Shown one piece after another: positions 46,161-55,566 of a stretch of 64,000 nt of DNA. This DNA comes from Blastocatellia bacterium UBA7656 (GTDB lineage: Bacteria; Acidobacteriota; Blastocatellia; UBA7656): the NCBI GenBank assembly GCA_002483445.1, contig DLHY01000147.1, positions 48,063-112,062 on the forward strand. The letters run 5' to 3'. The position numbers and the translations under genes were made by a program. The notes beneath the pieces are model-generated. The model saw nothing but the letters and a program-made list of their open reading frames with translations. It ran no database searches and was not told the origin of the DNA. Position 1 is the stretch's first letter; the number at the start of each line of letters is the position of its first letter.

Positions 46161-47180
46161 TCACAGCGTCTGCGCACTAAGCGTCTGCGCCTGACGCAAT
46201 GCTTCCTGATAGCTTCTCAGATAAGCCGAAAACTCTTCCTCTGATGACGGAAACATTCCGTACCAGCAATAATCGAACAGGTCAGTCATATATCGCATCG
46301 GCACAAGAAGCGCGTTGAACTTCGCGACGCGAGAGAGATAATCACGGTTCGTATAGTTTGGTTCGAGATCGACTATCTTGCGTTCGGCCAGTTCGTAAAG
46401 CAGCGCGATGTAAAGCTTCCTCACTCCTGTCCGAAAATCTCCGGCTCGCGCGGCAGCCATCGCTGATTCGGCAAGCTCGGCGGAAGTTACGCCCTCTTCG
46501 ATCTCTTCGCCTAAAACGGTGAGCTTCCCCGCGCGCCTGCGGTCAGGGTTGCGCTTGTAACGGCTGATCGCTCGCGCGGCCAAAACTAGAGCGAGACCGA
46601 TTCCTGCGATCACCAGCGCGCGGAAAAACCAGTTCGCCTGCTGGCCTGTTCCGAATAGAGCCGTGTATATCCGATTGAAAAGCTCGTTTATGAAATCGCG
46701 TATCCTCCGGCGAATCTCTTTTATCTTTTTCGACAGTTCGCTTTCCTGCTTCAACGCGAACTGGGGCGATGAGAGTATCCGCCGAACTCGCTCCTTCGCA
46801 TCTCCCGGCTCATTGCCTGCAACTTCATCCGTCAGACTGACGACGTGAGCGATAAGGGCTTCCAGTCGATTGTCCGCTTCATCAAGCTTCGCCTTGCGCG
46901 CCTTCCTGTCCGTTTCCTTCGCGCTCTCGTCAAGCAATGTGTGCAGCCATCGGTTATCTACAGTCAAGGTCTGCTCTCCGATATGAACCTGCTCGGAAGC
47001 AGGCAGCGCGTCCTTCAGGTCTTTTACGCCCTCATCGATTTCAAAATCGCCATTTTTAATCGCGCGGACTCCTTCGACCGCGTACTGGAGCCGCTCCAGA
47101 TAACTCGACTCCTGAGCCGCAGCCCTGCCCGCGAGCGCGATGAAACTAAACATTAGTAGAATAATCAGCCTCTTCATCAT
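46161..47180 (-). CDS. DUF4129 membrane protein
   Basis: A 339-residue protein with a Sec signal, a periplasmic helical domain (about 25-185), one membrane helix (about 186-205) and a C-terminal DUF4129 domain (about 235-330). The latter carries LYIALLYELAERKIV and TNRDYLSRV. DUF4129 proteins often lie next to transglutaminase or DUF58 genes; here the partner is a membrane/zinc-ribbon gene 15 bases upstream. The function is unknown. Confidence 0.82.
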   Translation of the reverse strand: MMKRLIILLMFSFIALAGRAAAQESSYLERLQYAVEGVRAIKNGDFEIDEGVKDLKDALPASEQVHIGEQTLTVDNRWLHTLLDESAKETDRKARKAKLDEADNRLEALIAHVVSLTDEVAGNEPGDAKERVRRILSSPQFALKQESELSKKIKEIRRRIRDFINELFNRIYTALFGTGQQANWFFRALVIAGIGLALVLAARAISRYKRNPDRRRAGKLTVLGEEIEEGVTSAELAESAMAAARAGDFRTGVRKLYIALLYELAERKIVDLEPNYTNRDYLSRVAKFNALLVPMRYMTDLFDYCWYGMFPSSEEEFSAYLRSYQEALRQAQTLSAQTL

Positions 47181-47195
47181 CTTTTTCCCAGCGCC

Positions 47196-48488
47196 TCACA
47201 TCTGTGCGCCGCACCTTATGCAAAATCTCGCGCGAGGCATGATCGCCGCACCGCATTGCGGACAGTCGCGCGGCAACCGCTCGCTTTCGTTGATCGCAGG
47301 CCCCTGAATAAAAGTCGGGCCGGGTTCACTCGACGCTTGAGTCTGCGCAGGCGGCTCGCTCTGGTTTCTCATAGCCGCCTGGTCGAACCGCTCACCCGCA
47401 GGCGCGACCTGCGTCGGCGGAGGGACGACTCCAACATTCGAAAGCCCCACGGGGCTGGTCTGAACATAAGGCGACTGCGGCATGGGGCGATATCCGACTG
47501 TCGGCCCCTGCATCGAAGGCGACCAGTGAAACCCCGGCGAAAGTTCCGTTGCCAGCAGTTCGAGGTCATAAGCCTCCTTGCGCACGCGGCTGTCGAAATA
47601 AAGCAGCGTGTAGGAGACGACCCACAGCGGAAGCACGAGTATGCTCGACAACTGACTGAATGACGTATAGAGAATGCTCCAGGTCGGGCTTAAAAAGAAT
47701 TCAGTCGATAGCAGCCCTAACAAATGAATCCCGGCAAGCACCGGGAGCGTGAGCGCAGCAAGCAGCGACCCGGAGACGAAATAAATGAAAAGGACTATAG
47801 CCCCGACCTTGTACCAGTTTTTTGCGCCGAGGCGTATCGCGCGACCAAGCGCATTTCCGACTCTCTGGCCCTCGATCATAACGACCTGCGGCAGGAAGGC
47901 GATCCTCGAAAGAATCAGCAACAGCACGAATATCCCCAGGGCGAGGACGACGAGGACGGTTATGACGATGATAGTAGAGGCAAGCCACCGAGGCATCTGG
48001 GCCGATGCGGTCAGCCCGATGATTACGCCCATAATCAGTATGGCAACGAACAACACGATGGAGAAAAGGATGTAGAGTACGAACAATGCTCCTAACAGCA
48101 ACAGCCCCATCACGATTATGTCGCCGAGTTTTTTTCCCGCCGCAGAGAAACATTTGCGAAAGGTGATCGTGTCGCCCAGCATTACGTGATCGCCGACCGC
48201 TCTCGAAAGACCGCACAGGGTGAAAAGCAGAACGAAGAACCATATAAGGTAGCCAAACCCGCCGAATACGAGAAACGCCGACGCCGAGTCGGAAGACATC
48301 GCAGGGCCGTCGAAGCCCGACAGCAGGCTCGCGTACCCGTACCAGAACATCAGCGACGAGGTATATCCGATTATGCTCGGCGCGACGACGACCGCGATGA
48401 GCGGCGTGAAGTTGCGGCGATAGAGCCTCACCGCGCGGTCGATCACATCGCCCGTCGACATAGGTTCGAGTATCGTGAGATTGGCCAT
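47196..48488 (-). CDS. multi-pass membrane protein with C-terminal zinc ribbon
   Basis: A 430-residue protein with six or more membrane helices (about residues 30-290), similar to the glycerophosphodiester-phosphodiesterase membrane-domain family. A Pro/Gln-rich linker and a C-terminal CPQCG...CIRCG zinc ribbon follow. It is translated just before the DUF4129 gene and probably forms an envelope complex with it. The promoter at 48507-48515 lies right upstream. Confidence 0.78.
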   Translation of the reverse strand: MANLTILEPMSTGDVIDRAVRLYRRNFTPLIAVVVAPSIIGYTSSLMFWYGYASLLSGFDGPAMSSDSASAFLVFGGFGYLIWFFVLLFTLCGLSRAVGDHVMLGDTITFRKCFSAAGKKLGDIIVMGLLLLGALFVLYILFSIVLFVAILIMGVIIGLTASAQMPRWLASTIIVITVLVVLALGIFVLLLILSRIAFLPQVVMIEGQRVGNALGRAIRLGAKNWYKVGAIVLFIYFVSGSLLAALTLPVLAGIHLLGLLSTEFFLSPTWSILYTSFSQLSSILVLPLWVVSYTLLYFDSRVRKEAYDLELLATELSPGFHWSPSMQGPTVGYRPMPQSPYVQTSPVGLSNVGVVPPPTQVAPAGERFDQAAMRNQSEPPAQTQASSEPGPTFIQGPAINESERLPRDCPQCGAAIMPRARFCIRCGAQM

Positions 48489-48506
48489 CGCTTTTTTCCA
48501 GCGGCG

Positions 48507-48515
48507 ATTATATCA
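48507..48515 (-). promoter_or_regulatory. extended -10 promoter of the membrane/zinc-ribbon operon
   Basis: TGATATAAT on the minus strand (48515-48507). The start of transcription would be near 48500, about 12 bases before the ATG. No -35 is visible, as expected for an extended -10. Confidence 0.55.
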
Positions 48516-48574
48516 CGGCGAGAGAGGCTTATGAGAACAGGCAGAATCAGCAGAATTAAAAAGTAATCGGGGTG

Positions 48575-48751
48575 TAGGGCCATTCAATTTTCCGAAAACG
48601 GAAAGAAGAATTGAAACCACCGATGAACACCGATGGACACGGATAGAAAAGAACCGGAAGTTTTATCAGGTTTTTCTTTATCCATCTTATCGGTGTTTAT
48701 CTGTGTTCATCGGTGGTTCCTTTTTTCGAGCCGAAAACTAAATGACCCTAA
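48575..48751. repeat. 177-bp nested palindrome (possible MITE)
   Basis: Inner arms AACCACCGATGAACAC... (48615-48645, 31 bases, four mismatches) with 48688-48718. Outer arms (about 20 bases, 16 matching) lie at 48575-48594 and 48732-48751. The arms are made of 10-11-bp sub-repeats. No coding content. Confidence 0.7.
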
Positions 48752-48774
48752 TCGGGGCGTCTTCAAACCCCTCT

Positions 48775-49620
48775 CTATGCCTCCAGCCCCGTAAGCTCCG
48801 CGCTTACTTCCCACAAACGACGCGCGATTTCTTTATCGTAAGATTCTTTATTCGATCTCGCTTCTTTTTTGTCGGCGAAATATTTGCCCGTCACCGCTTC
48901 GACCTGGGGCGAGGTCGCAAGATAAATGCTCGTCTCGGCTCCCTTCTCCGCTCCCGTGAAAAAGAGTTTCAGAGCGAAGCTGACCGCCTTAGGCATATCG
49001 CGGGCAATGTTTGTGGCAATCACCCCCGGATGAAGGCAGTTCGCCGTCACAAGCGTGCCTTCGAGCCTTCGCGCAAGCTCGTAGGTGAAAAGAATGTTGG
49101 CGAGCTTAGATTGACGATAGGCTGCCATGCTCGAATACTCGCGCTCGCTCTGAAGGTCATCGAAGTTCATCGTTCCGGTCATGTGAGCGACCGACGCGAC
49201 ATTGACTATCCGCGAAGGGGCGCTGTCTTTCAACACATCGAGCAAAAGATTTGTCAGCAGGAAATAGCCGAGGTGATTGACGGCGAAAGTCATCTCAAAT
49301 CCGTCTTCTGTGGTTTCGCGATAGCGGCGCATCAATCCCGCGTTGTTGACCAGAACGTCGAGCCGGTCATGACCGGATAAAAACTCATCGGCAAGATGAC
49401 GAATCTGTTTTTGAGAGGCGAAATCGCAGGTCATCAACTCGACTTCTCGGTTGCCGCTTTTCTTTTTTATCTCTTCAAGAGCAGGCTGGCCGCGCTCTCG
49501 GTTGCGACATACGATGACCAGTCGCGCGCCCATTCGCGCCAGAGCCTCTGCCGTCACTTTGCCTATGCCTGAGTTTGCGCCTGTCACAAGGCACGTCTTG
49601 CCCGTCATATTTTTTTTCAT
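48775..49620 (-). CDS. short-chain dehydrogenase/reductase
   Basis: A 281-residue SDR (retinol-dehydrogenase-like). The TGANSGIGKVTAE cofactor motif, NNAG and the YxxxK catalytic motif (AYRQSKLAN) are all present. The substrate is unknown. The start at 49620 was chosen over a longer frame reaching into the preceding gene. It follows the AtoE-like transporter by 11 bases and may share its transcript. Confidence 0.88.
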   Translation of the reverse strand: MKKNMTGKTCLVTGANSGIGKVTAEALARMGARLVIVCRNRERGQPALEEIKKKSGNREVELMTCDFASQKQIRHLADEFLSGHDRLDVLVNNAGLMRRYRETTEDGFEMTFAVNHLGYFLLTNLLLDVLKDSAPSRIVNVASVAHMTGTMNFDDLQSEREYSSMAAYRQSKLANILFTYELARRLEGTLVTANCLHPGVIATNIARDMPKAVSFALKLFFTGAEKGAETSIYLATSPQVEAVTGKYFADKKEARSNKESYDKEIARRLWEVSAELTGLEA

Positions 49621-49631
49621 AACGAATAGCC

Positions 49632-50969
49632 CTAACACGGAGCAAAGGTAAAAACCAAGACGCCGATGACGAACCACAGCAACGCGAACAGCAATCCGTA
49701 CCCGAAGAAACTCCTGAAATCAACGCGGGCGATTCCGGCTATGATAACGTACCAGAACGGCGAGGTCAGATTGCCCATATGATCGCCGACGCTCATCGAG
49801 AGAATCCCCCGCTGTACTGATACGCCAACTTCCATAGCCGCTTTGGAAGTGACAAATCCCTGAATGGCCCACTGTCCGCCGCTCGATGGAATGAAAAGCG
49901 CGAACAACGCTCCAACCGCAGCCGTAAGCAACGGGAAGGTGTAAGGAGTTGAAACCGAGGCCACGACCCCGGCCAGCGATTCGCCCACGCTGGTATGCTG
50001 AATCAATCCGGCGACTCCGGCATAAAGATGGTAAAGCACGATTACAGGCCAACTCGATATGACAGCCTGTTGCAATGCCTTCGTGAACCTGTTGACGTTG
50101 CGGTGAAGGAGAAATGTGAGAAACAGCAGAATGGTATTGAGCGAGTTGATATCGAGGCCCAGTCGTTTGACGCGAAAGTGATAGTAGAGCCAGCCGAGAA
50201 AAAATAGGCACAACACGGTAGTGAAAAACGAACGATGCTCCAGCCGCTCTGAGTAAGTGAGTTCACGGGCCTCCTCCGCTTCTGCCGGTTCGGTCAGCTT
50301 GGCGGAATCGGGAAACTCAGAGACGGGTCGGCGGTTCTTAGGCATAAGCAGGCATCCGGCGAGTATCAAAGCGACGGTGAATGCAATCTCCTGAATGATC
50401 GCTGCCGGAGACCAGATAGTTGTCGATAGCGGTATCACACCGATCTCGTTTTCGAGGAAATGCTTGGGCGTCGCTACGAGCAGCGGCGCGCTGGCAGATA
50501 ATCCGAACTGCCACACCGCATTTGCCGCCCAGATGGTTGCCAGAAAAAACAGGAAATCGATCTCGATGCCTTTGTTCTCGGCTTCTTTGGCAAAGTAAAC
50601 GGCGATGATCGGGCCGAGCGCGATCCCCAGGCCCCAGTAACAGTACGACAACAATGCAGTCAGCAGCACGCCGACAGCAACGACCTGATTGGTAGTTCTG
50701 GGCAGGCGCGAGAGCGCGATGACTGCTTTTCTGAAAACAGGAGTCGAACCGAGCACCGAACTCAGCACGATGATCAGGGTCATCTGCATCGTGAAAGGCA
50801 ACAGCATCCACAGCCCCTGATAATAAGCGTCAATAACTTTGCCCGGAGAGTTGCCGAGCGCGAGCGCCACGGCGACGAGAAGAATCATCAGAAGGACACA
50901 GGCGGTGATGGCATCAGGCACGAACCGCGCCATGACGCGCGCGAAGCGATCAATCCAGGTTTTATTCAT
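49632..50969 (-). CDS. AtoE-like short-chain fatty acid transporter
   Basis: A 445-residue protein with ten or more membrane helices. It matches the TIGR00366/AtoE family of short-chain fatty-acid carriers: RFARVMARFVPDAITACV at the start and the PSSGGQWAIQG motif in a late helix. Butyrate or acetoacetate uptake is the family role. The 250 bases upstream contain divergent promoter sequences shared with the Xre-ImmA gene. Confidence 0.87.
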   Translation of the reverse strand: MNKTWIDRFARVMARFVPDAITACVLLMILLVAVALALGNSPGKVIDAYYQGLWMLLPFTMQMTLIIVLSSVLGSTPVFRKAVIALSRLPRTTNQVVAVGVLLTALLSYCYWGLGIALGPIIAVYFAKEAENKGIEIDFLFFLATIWAANAVWQFGLSASAPLLVATPKHFLENEIGVIPLSTTIWSPAAIIQEIAFTVALILAGCLLMPKNRRPVSEFPDSAKLTEPAEAEEARELTYSERLEHRSFFTTVLCLFFLGWLYYHFRVKRLGLDINSLNTILLFLTFLLHRNVNRFTKALQQAVISSWPVIVLYHLYAGVAGLIQHTSVGESLAGVVASVSTPYTFPLLTAAVGALFALFIPSSGGQWAIQGFVTSKAAMEVGVSVQRGILSMSVGDHMGNLTSPFWYVIIAGIARVDFRSFFGYGLLFALLWFVIGVLVFTFAPC

Positions 50970-51194
50970 GTGGAAGCGAGTGATAAAGCAAAAGCTCTTT
51001 CAGTGTTCCTTTCAGAAATTTGCGCGAATGGTTCATGCTTGATGGCTCATAGATCATTGCGATGATCCTTGAAATAATAGCCGGATTTTCTGTTTATGCC
51101 AGAAGCAAAACCGCTTCGAGCCTTTCACATTCGCAGGGTGATCGGGGTCGGTCATGTTGAATCTGACATGTTTACAGTATATTCTTTGAAATAG

Positions 51195-51222
51195 TCGACA
51201 TTGTCATTCGACCTGATATAAT
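51195..51222 (+). promoter_or_regulatory. promoter and possible operator of the Xre-ImmA gene
   Basis: TCGACA (51195-51200), a 16-bp spacer and TATAAT (51217-51222) preceded by TGA. A GTCGA-N9-TCGAC inverted repeat at 51194-51212 overlaps the -35, and CATGT-N8-ACATG lies at 51153-51170. Either could bind the Xre domain encoded just downstream. Confidence 0.6.
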
Positions 51223-51268
51223 GATCAAGCGATTGCAATCATTTTCATTTCACATTTCAAAGGTTACG

Positions 51269-52546
51269 ATGGAAAAGCACATTCTCGACAACATCGATCC
51301 AACAGTTTTAGGCGCGCGGCTTCAGGAAGCTCGTCGTGCGCGAGGGGTGACTCAACAGGACGCGGCTGATCACATGGAGATGGCGCGCACGACTGTCGTG
51401 GCTATCGAAAAAGGGGAGCGCCGCCTCACTCCCCACGAACTGATCAAACTGGCCTCGTTTTATGGCCGCCCGGTTTCTGATTTCGTCGGCCGGCAATCGG
51501 CGATGGAAGGCTTCGTCCCTCAGTTTCGCGCTGCGCTTACAAGAGAATCATCAACTATCAGGGCTGCTGCGTCTTCTTCGGTTCGTAGAAGCAAAGTAAA
51601 GCAACAGGCAGATGTCGAAGCCGAGTTTGAGAAGGTCGCCGCTCAGTTGCAACGACTGGCTGAAGATTATCTGGAGTTGGAGCGAATATGCGGAATGTCG
51701 ATGGCGAAATCTTATCCTCCGCTCTACAGCACTTCAGGCGCTACGCCTGAGCAGGCCGGAGAAGAAATCGCCAACGCAGAGCGTAACCGGCTGGGACTCG
51801 GCGATGGGCCATTGAGCAATTTGCGCGAGCGACTGGAATCAGATGTCGGCCTGCAGATATTTTATTTTCCGATGCCGCCGAAGGTTGCAGGTATATTCGC
51901 TTACAGCGATGCGCCGGGCGGTTGTATCGGCATTAATTCGAATCATCCGCGTGATCGCCGCAACTGGTCGCTGGCGCATGAGTATGGCCACTTCCTGACC
52001 AGCCGCTACCAGGTTGAAATCACTTTTTTGCCCGCGTCGAAACGCTCTTCAGCCAGAGAGCGACTGGCTGACAGTTTCGCAGAATGTTTTTTGATGCCTT
52101 CGAGCGGGCTTAATCGTCGCTTCACCGAGATTCATCGCTCCAGAGAAAAGAGCATCACTCTTGCAGACCTGATCGCATTGGCCGATTTGTATCAGGTGTC
52201 TGTGCAGGCTCTGATCCTTCGTTTGGAGAATCTGAGACGGCTGCCGAGCGGGACGTGGGACAAACTGGAACGCGATGGATTCAAGGTTCGCAAGGCTCAA
52301 CAGATGCTTGAGATCGAAGCGAATCCGCCCATTAAGGACGCTCTTCCATTGCGGTATAAAATGCTGGCGGTTTCTGCTTACAATCGGGAAGAGTTGAGCG
52401 AAGGACAACTGGCAAAATATCTCCGCACTGACCGCGTTCAGGCTCGTCTGATAGTTGATGAGATCAACCGGGGAACGATTGTCGAGAAGGAAGGCAAGTT
52501 CAGCAACCTGCCGCTGGATTTGGAGGAGTGTCTGGACGGGAGGTAG
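51269..52546 (+). CDS. Xre-ImmA/IrrE metalloprotease
   Basis: A 425-residue protein with an N-terminal helix-turn-helix (about residues 15-70) and an ImmA/IrrE peptidase domain (about 190-330) with the HExxH zinc motif (LAHEYGHFL). Such proteins regulate and can cleave the partner repressor or toxin. The start at 51269 has AAAGG upstream; an earlier ATG at 51221 lies within the promoter. It is paired with the PIN-domain gene that begins 9 bases after its stop. Together they resemble predicted type II toxin-antitoxin pairs. Confidence 0.88.
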   Translation: MEKHILDNIDPTVLGARLQEARRARGVTQQDAADHMEMARTTVVAIEKGERRLTPHELIKLASFYGRPVSDFVGRQSAMEGFVPQFRAALTRESSTIRAAASSSVRRSKVKQQADVEAEFEKVAAQLQRLAEDYLELERICGMSMAKSYPPLYSTSGATPEQAGEEIANAERNRLGLGDGPLSNLRERLESDVGLQIFYFPMPPKVAGIFAYSDAPGGCIGINSNHPRDRRNWSLAHEYGHFLTSRYQVEITFLPASKRSSARERLADSFAECFLMPSSGLNRRFTEIHRSREKSITLADLIALADLYQVSVQALILRLENLRRLPSGTWDKLERDGFKVRKAQQMLEIEANPPIKDALPLRYKMLAVSAYNREELSEGQLAKYLRTDRVQARLIVDEINRGTIVEKEGKFSNLPLDLEECLDGR

Positions 52547-52554
52547 ACGCGAGA

Positions 52555-53163
52555 GTGCCGAGGCCAACGATTCTGCTCAATACCTGCGCTTTGATCAATC
52601 TGCTCGCCAGCGGTGAGATCGAATCCATCCTGGGCGCGTCGGCATCAGAAATAATGATTTACGCAGCCGTCGAGAAAGAAAGCCTCTACCTTCGCTCCAA
52701 TGACCCGAACGACACGTCGCTTGCGCCAATTCAGCTTGATGCTTTTATACGAGCAGGAGTATTCAACGTTTGCGATATAGATGGCGAGGCGGAAGAGATT
52801 CTTTATGTCGATTATGCCAGTCAACTGGATGACAGCGAGGCGATGTCGCTGGCGATAGCCAACGCGCGAGGCTATGTTCTCGCGACTGACGACCGCAAAG
52901 CCAGACGTATTTTTCTGGAATCAGTCGGCGCAAAGAATCGCCTGATTTCAACTTCGGATTTGATCCGACGTTGGGCCGGACGAAAAGCAGTTTCTACTGC
53001 CAGACTCAAATCTGTTTTGTTGAGCGTTCAGCGGCAGGCAAATTTCATCCCGACGCGAAGCGATGCCAACTTCGCGTGGTGGAGAGATGCGAGCCGTTGG
53101 CAATCGGTGTTGGTTCGTAGAGCCGGCTTCAGCCGGAAGTTCTCGCTCAAAACTTCCGGCTGA
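52555..53163 (+). CDS. PIN-domain protein paired with Xre-ImmA
   Basis: A 202-residue PIN-like protein. Motif 1 is ILLNTCALINLL, with Asn where the catalytic Asp is expected. The other acidic positions (Glu in VEKESL, Asp/Glu in LDDSEAMSLAIA and Asp in TDDRKARR) are present. The start is GTG at 52555 behind GGGAGG. The last 16 residues (from about 53113) are encoded by the left arm of a palindromic element, so the original C-terminus has been replaced. Loss of nuclease activity is possible. Confidence 0.82.
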   Translation: MPRPTILLNTCALINLLASGEIESILGASASEIMIYAAVEKESLYLRSNDPNDTSLAPIQLDAFIRAGVFNVCDIDGEAEEILYVDYASQLDDSEAMSLAIANARGYVLATDDRKARRIFLESVGAKNRLISTSDLIRRWAGRKAVSTARLKSVLLSVQRQANFIPTRSDANFAWWRDASRWQSVLVRRAGFSRKFSLKTSG

Positions 53164-53179
53164 AGCCGGTACTACGAAC
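53113..53179. repeat. palindromic element (GCCGGCTTCAGCCGG type)
   Basis: Arms of 29 bases (53113-53141 and 53151-53179) with two mismatches and a 9-base loop. It overlaps the 3' end of the PIN gene and supplies its stop codon. Confidence 0.85.
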
Positions 53180-53229
53180 TCCTCCTTTTTTCTTCCCCTC
53201 TTCAGGTCTATGAGTCGAACGACAGCGAA

Positions 53230-54378
53230 TCAACCGAGCGCCTGCTCGAAATCTTCAATCAATTCATCGGTCGCTTCGATCCCGACCGACAGCCGGATCA
53301 AAGCGTCTGATATCCCAAGACTCTCGCGAGCTTCTTTCGACAATCCTGAATGCGATGTCGTAGCCGGTCTGGTGATGAGGCTTTCGACTCCTCCGAGGCT
53401 TGGCGCGCAGATCGTGAGTCGAGCGCGACGGATGAATTTTTCAGCCGCTTCGACCCCGCCTCTTAGCTCGAAGCTCATCATTCCGCTGTAGCCGTCGAAT
53501 AAATCTCTCGCGCGCTGATGTCGCGCGTGGCTTTCGAGTCCCGGATAATTGACCCGCGCGACTGCCGGGTGCTGTTCGAGAAACTGCGCTATGCGAAGCG
53601 CGCTCTCATTCTGATATCGGACTCTGAGAGCCAGCGTTTTTATTCCGCGTTGAAGCAGAAAAACCGCGTGAGGGTCGAGCGAGCCTCCGAGGTGATTGAG
53701 CTTGTGAGTGATCTTTTCGATCAAATCGCGGCGACCGATGCACGCGCCCGCGACTATATCGGAATGCCCGTTGAGGTACTTGGTGCAACTGTGAAGAGAA
53801 ACGTCGAACCCGTGTTCGGCGGGTCGGAAATTGAAGGGGCTTGCAAAAGTGTTATCGATGAGCGAAATGAGTCCATGCTCGCGGGCGAACGCGGGAACAG
53901 CTTTCAGATCGCAGACCTCAAGCAGAGGATTGGTCATAGCTTCGACGTAGATAGCTTTCGTGTTGGGGCGCAGATGGCTTGCCCACGACGCGGGATCGTC
54001 GGCATCGATGAAGTCGAACGATATCCCTAGTGAGGGGAAATCTTTCGTTACCAGGTCGTGAGTGCCGCCGTAGAGACATCTCTGCGCAAGGAGGTGATCG
54101 CCGGATGATAGCACTGTGAGCAGCGCAGTCGAGATGGCGGCCATCCCGCTTGCCGTAACGATGGCTGATTCCGCGTTTTCAAGCGCGGCCAGTTTCGAGT
54201 GAAGGACGAAATGATTGGGCGTGTTGTTGAGGCGAAGATAGCGAACATCGTGATAGCTCTGCTCGCCTCCGTATTCGAAGGTGGCCGATTGAAAGATCGG
54301 CATGATGACCGACCCCTGTATTCGCGGATCGGGTTCGCCCGCATGTATGGCTTTCGTTTCGATTCGTTTGAACTCCAT
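53230..54378 (-). CDS. cystathionine gamma-synthase family PLP lyase
   Basis: A 382-residue member of the Cys/Met-metabolism PLP enzymes. The catalytic Lys is in HSCTKYLNGHSD. The GMAAIS segment near residue 80 and the C-terminal TTSHSG are also typical. It could be cystathionine gamma-synthase, gamma-lyase or methionine gamma-lyase; the activity cannot be told from sequence. It lies before the ChbG-type gene on the minus strand, 36 bases apart. Confidence 0.9.
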   Translation of the reverse strand: MEFKRIETKAIHAGEPDPRIQGSVIMPIFQSATFEYGGEQSYHDVRYLRLNNTPNHFVLHSKLAALENAESAIVTASGMAAISTALLTVLSSGDHLLAQRCLYGGTHDLVTKDFPSLGISFDFIDADDPASWASHLRPNTKAIYVEAMTNPLLEVCDLKAVPAFAREHGLISLIDNTFASPFNFRPAEHGFDVSLHSCTKYLNGHSDIVAGACIGRRDLIEKITHKLNHLGGSLDPHAVFLLQRGIKTLALRVRYQNESALRIAQFLEQHPAVARVNYPGLESHARHQRARDLFDGYSGMMSFELRGGVEAAEKFIRRARLTICAPSLGGVESLITRPATTSHSGLSKEARESLGISDALIRLSVGIEATDELIEDFEQALG

Positions 54379-54414
54379 TAATTACTCCTCAGTTGAATGT
54401 CTGGTCGCGAGTTT

Positions 54415-55404
54415 TCAATTCCGTGATGCTTTTTCAGCGCGCATCTTTCGCTGCAAATCCCTGAGCGGGCGAAAGCCTACGCGCTTCACTTCAAGGGTAT
54501 CGAGTATCTGGCGAATCTCTTTGTCCGAGGTGAACAACCTATGCTCTTCGGCGCGTTCCTGCCACGAGTTTGTTATGTGCTTCATTTCGTCTCCGGCGAG
54601 CGCGGCGTGAATGTAAAGCTCGGTCACTCCCGGCTTCAACTCCTTGAGCATACGCTTCCAGTAATCACTGACCGGTTCGCCTTTCTGTCGCCCGCCGTGA
54701 ATCAGATAATCTGGACACAGTATGCCGTCCGATTCGAGTTGCTTTCTCAGTCCCGCCCCTCCTGCCGCAGCCAGCACGTCCTGTGACGCCATGCGTATGG
54801 GCAGATCGAATTCTTTGGCCAGTCGGCGATAGACTTCATAGTATTGAAGGTTGTATTGAAGGGTTCCCATGTGCGAATCGAGATGAGTGACATCTATGCC
54901 TGCGCTGATAGCTTTTTGAATCTGCGCGCGGGCTTCGATGTAAGCCTGTTCAGGTGTGGCGTGAGAGTAGACATTGATGATATCGGGCCAGAGGTAGCCC
55001 TGGGGATCGACCAGCCCCGGCACATCGCTTTTGCTGGCCACAGGCCCCCACTTATAGTTTTTCCATTCCGATGTGTGAGTGAGATGCAATCCGAAATCGG
55101 CCTGCGGGTGCGATTTCGCGTAGGCGGCGGCTTCAAGAAACCACGGACACGGAACCATTATCGTAGCCGAAGTCATCAGCCCGTTTTCCATAGCATCGAC
55201 GCTCGCCGCGACCGAAGCATGGCTCACGCCCACGTCATCGCCGTTTATGATCAGCACGCGATCCGTCGATTTGAATCCGAGTCGTTCGGCAAGGGTCGGC
55301 TTCGACTGATCGTTCATTTTATTCGAAGATGTCATGGCAGTTCGTTGACCGAGCGCCAGCGGAAGAACGGCCAGGGTAAGCAGAGCGAGTATTTTTCTCA
55401 TCAA
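54415..55404 (-). CDS. ChbG/HpnK (YdjC) family deacetylase, exported
   Basis: A 329-residue protein with an N-terminal signal (about 1-20). The YdjC-like fold has its metal motifs: INGDDVGVS (about residue 52), LHLTHTSEW and HLDSHMG. It acts on acetylated carbohydrate such as chitooligosaccharides in known members. The next gene downstream is the PLP lyase; their functions are probably unrelated. Confidence 0.87.
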   Translation of the reverse strand: MMRKILALLTLAVLPLALGQRTAMTSSNKMNDQSKPTLAERLGFKSTDRVLIINGDDVGVSHASVAASVDAMENGLMTSATIMVPCPWFLEAAAYAKSHPQADFGLHLTHTSEWKNYKWGPVASKSDVPGLVDPQGYLWPDIINVYSHATPEQAYIEARAQIQKAISAGIDVTHLDSHMGTLQYNLQYYEVYRRLAKEFDLPIRMASQDVLAAAGGAGLRKQLESDGILCPDYLIHGGRQKGEPVSDYWKRMLKELKPGVTELYIHAALAGDEMKHITNSWQERAEEHRLFTSDKEIRQILDTLEVKRVGFRPLRDLQRKMRAEKASRN

Positions 55405-55566
55405 CCTGAAGTCCCCTCTGTCGACTTGAGCGAAAGCATGATCGAAAAAGGAATCATAACGTCAATCGAAGAGAGTCGCCAGGTCATCAGCATCCCGGCG
55501 CGCATACGCCGAACCTTGACAGCCATCTCTCATTTTGAGAGTGTTCGAGCAGGAGGAAAAAGCGGC

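Noticed and set aside
54844..55566. Upstream extension of the HigB frame
   Set aside because: It is antisense to the ChbG-type gene. The TTG at 55567 behind AGGAGG gives the family-typical toxin start.
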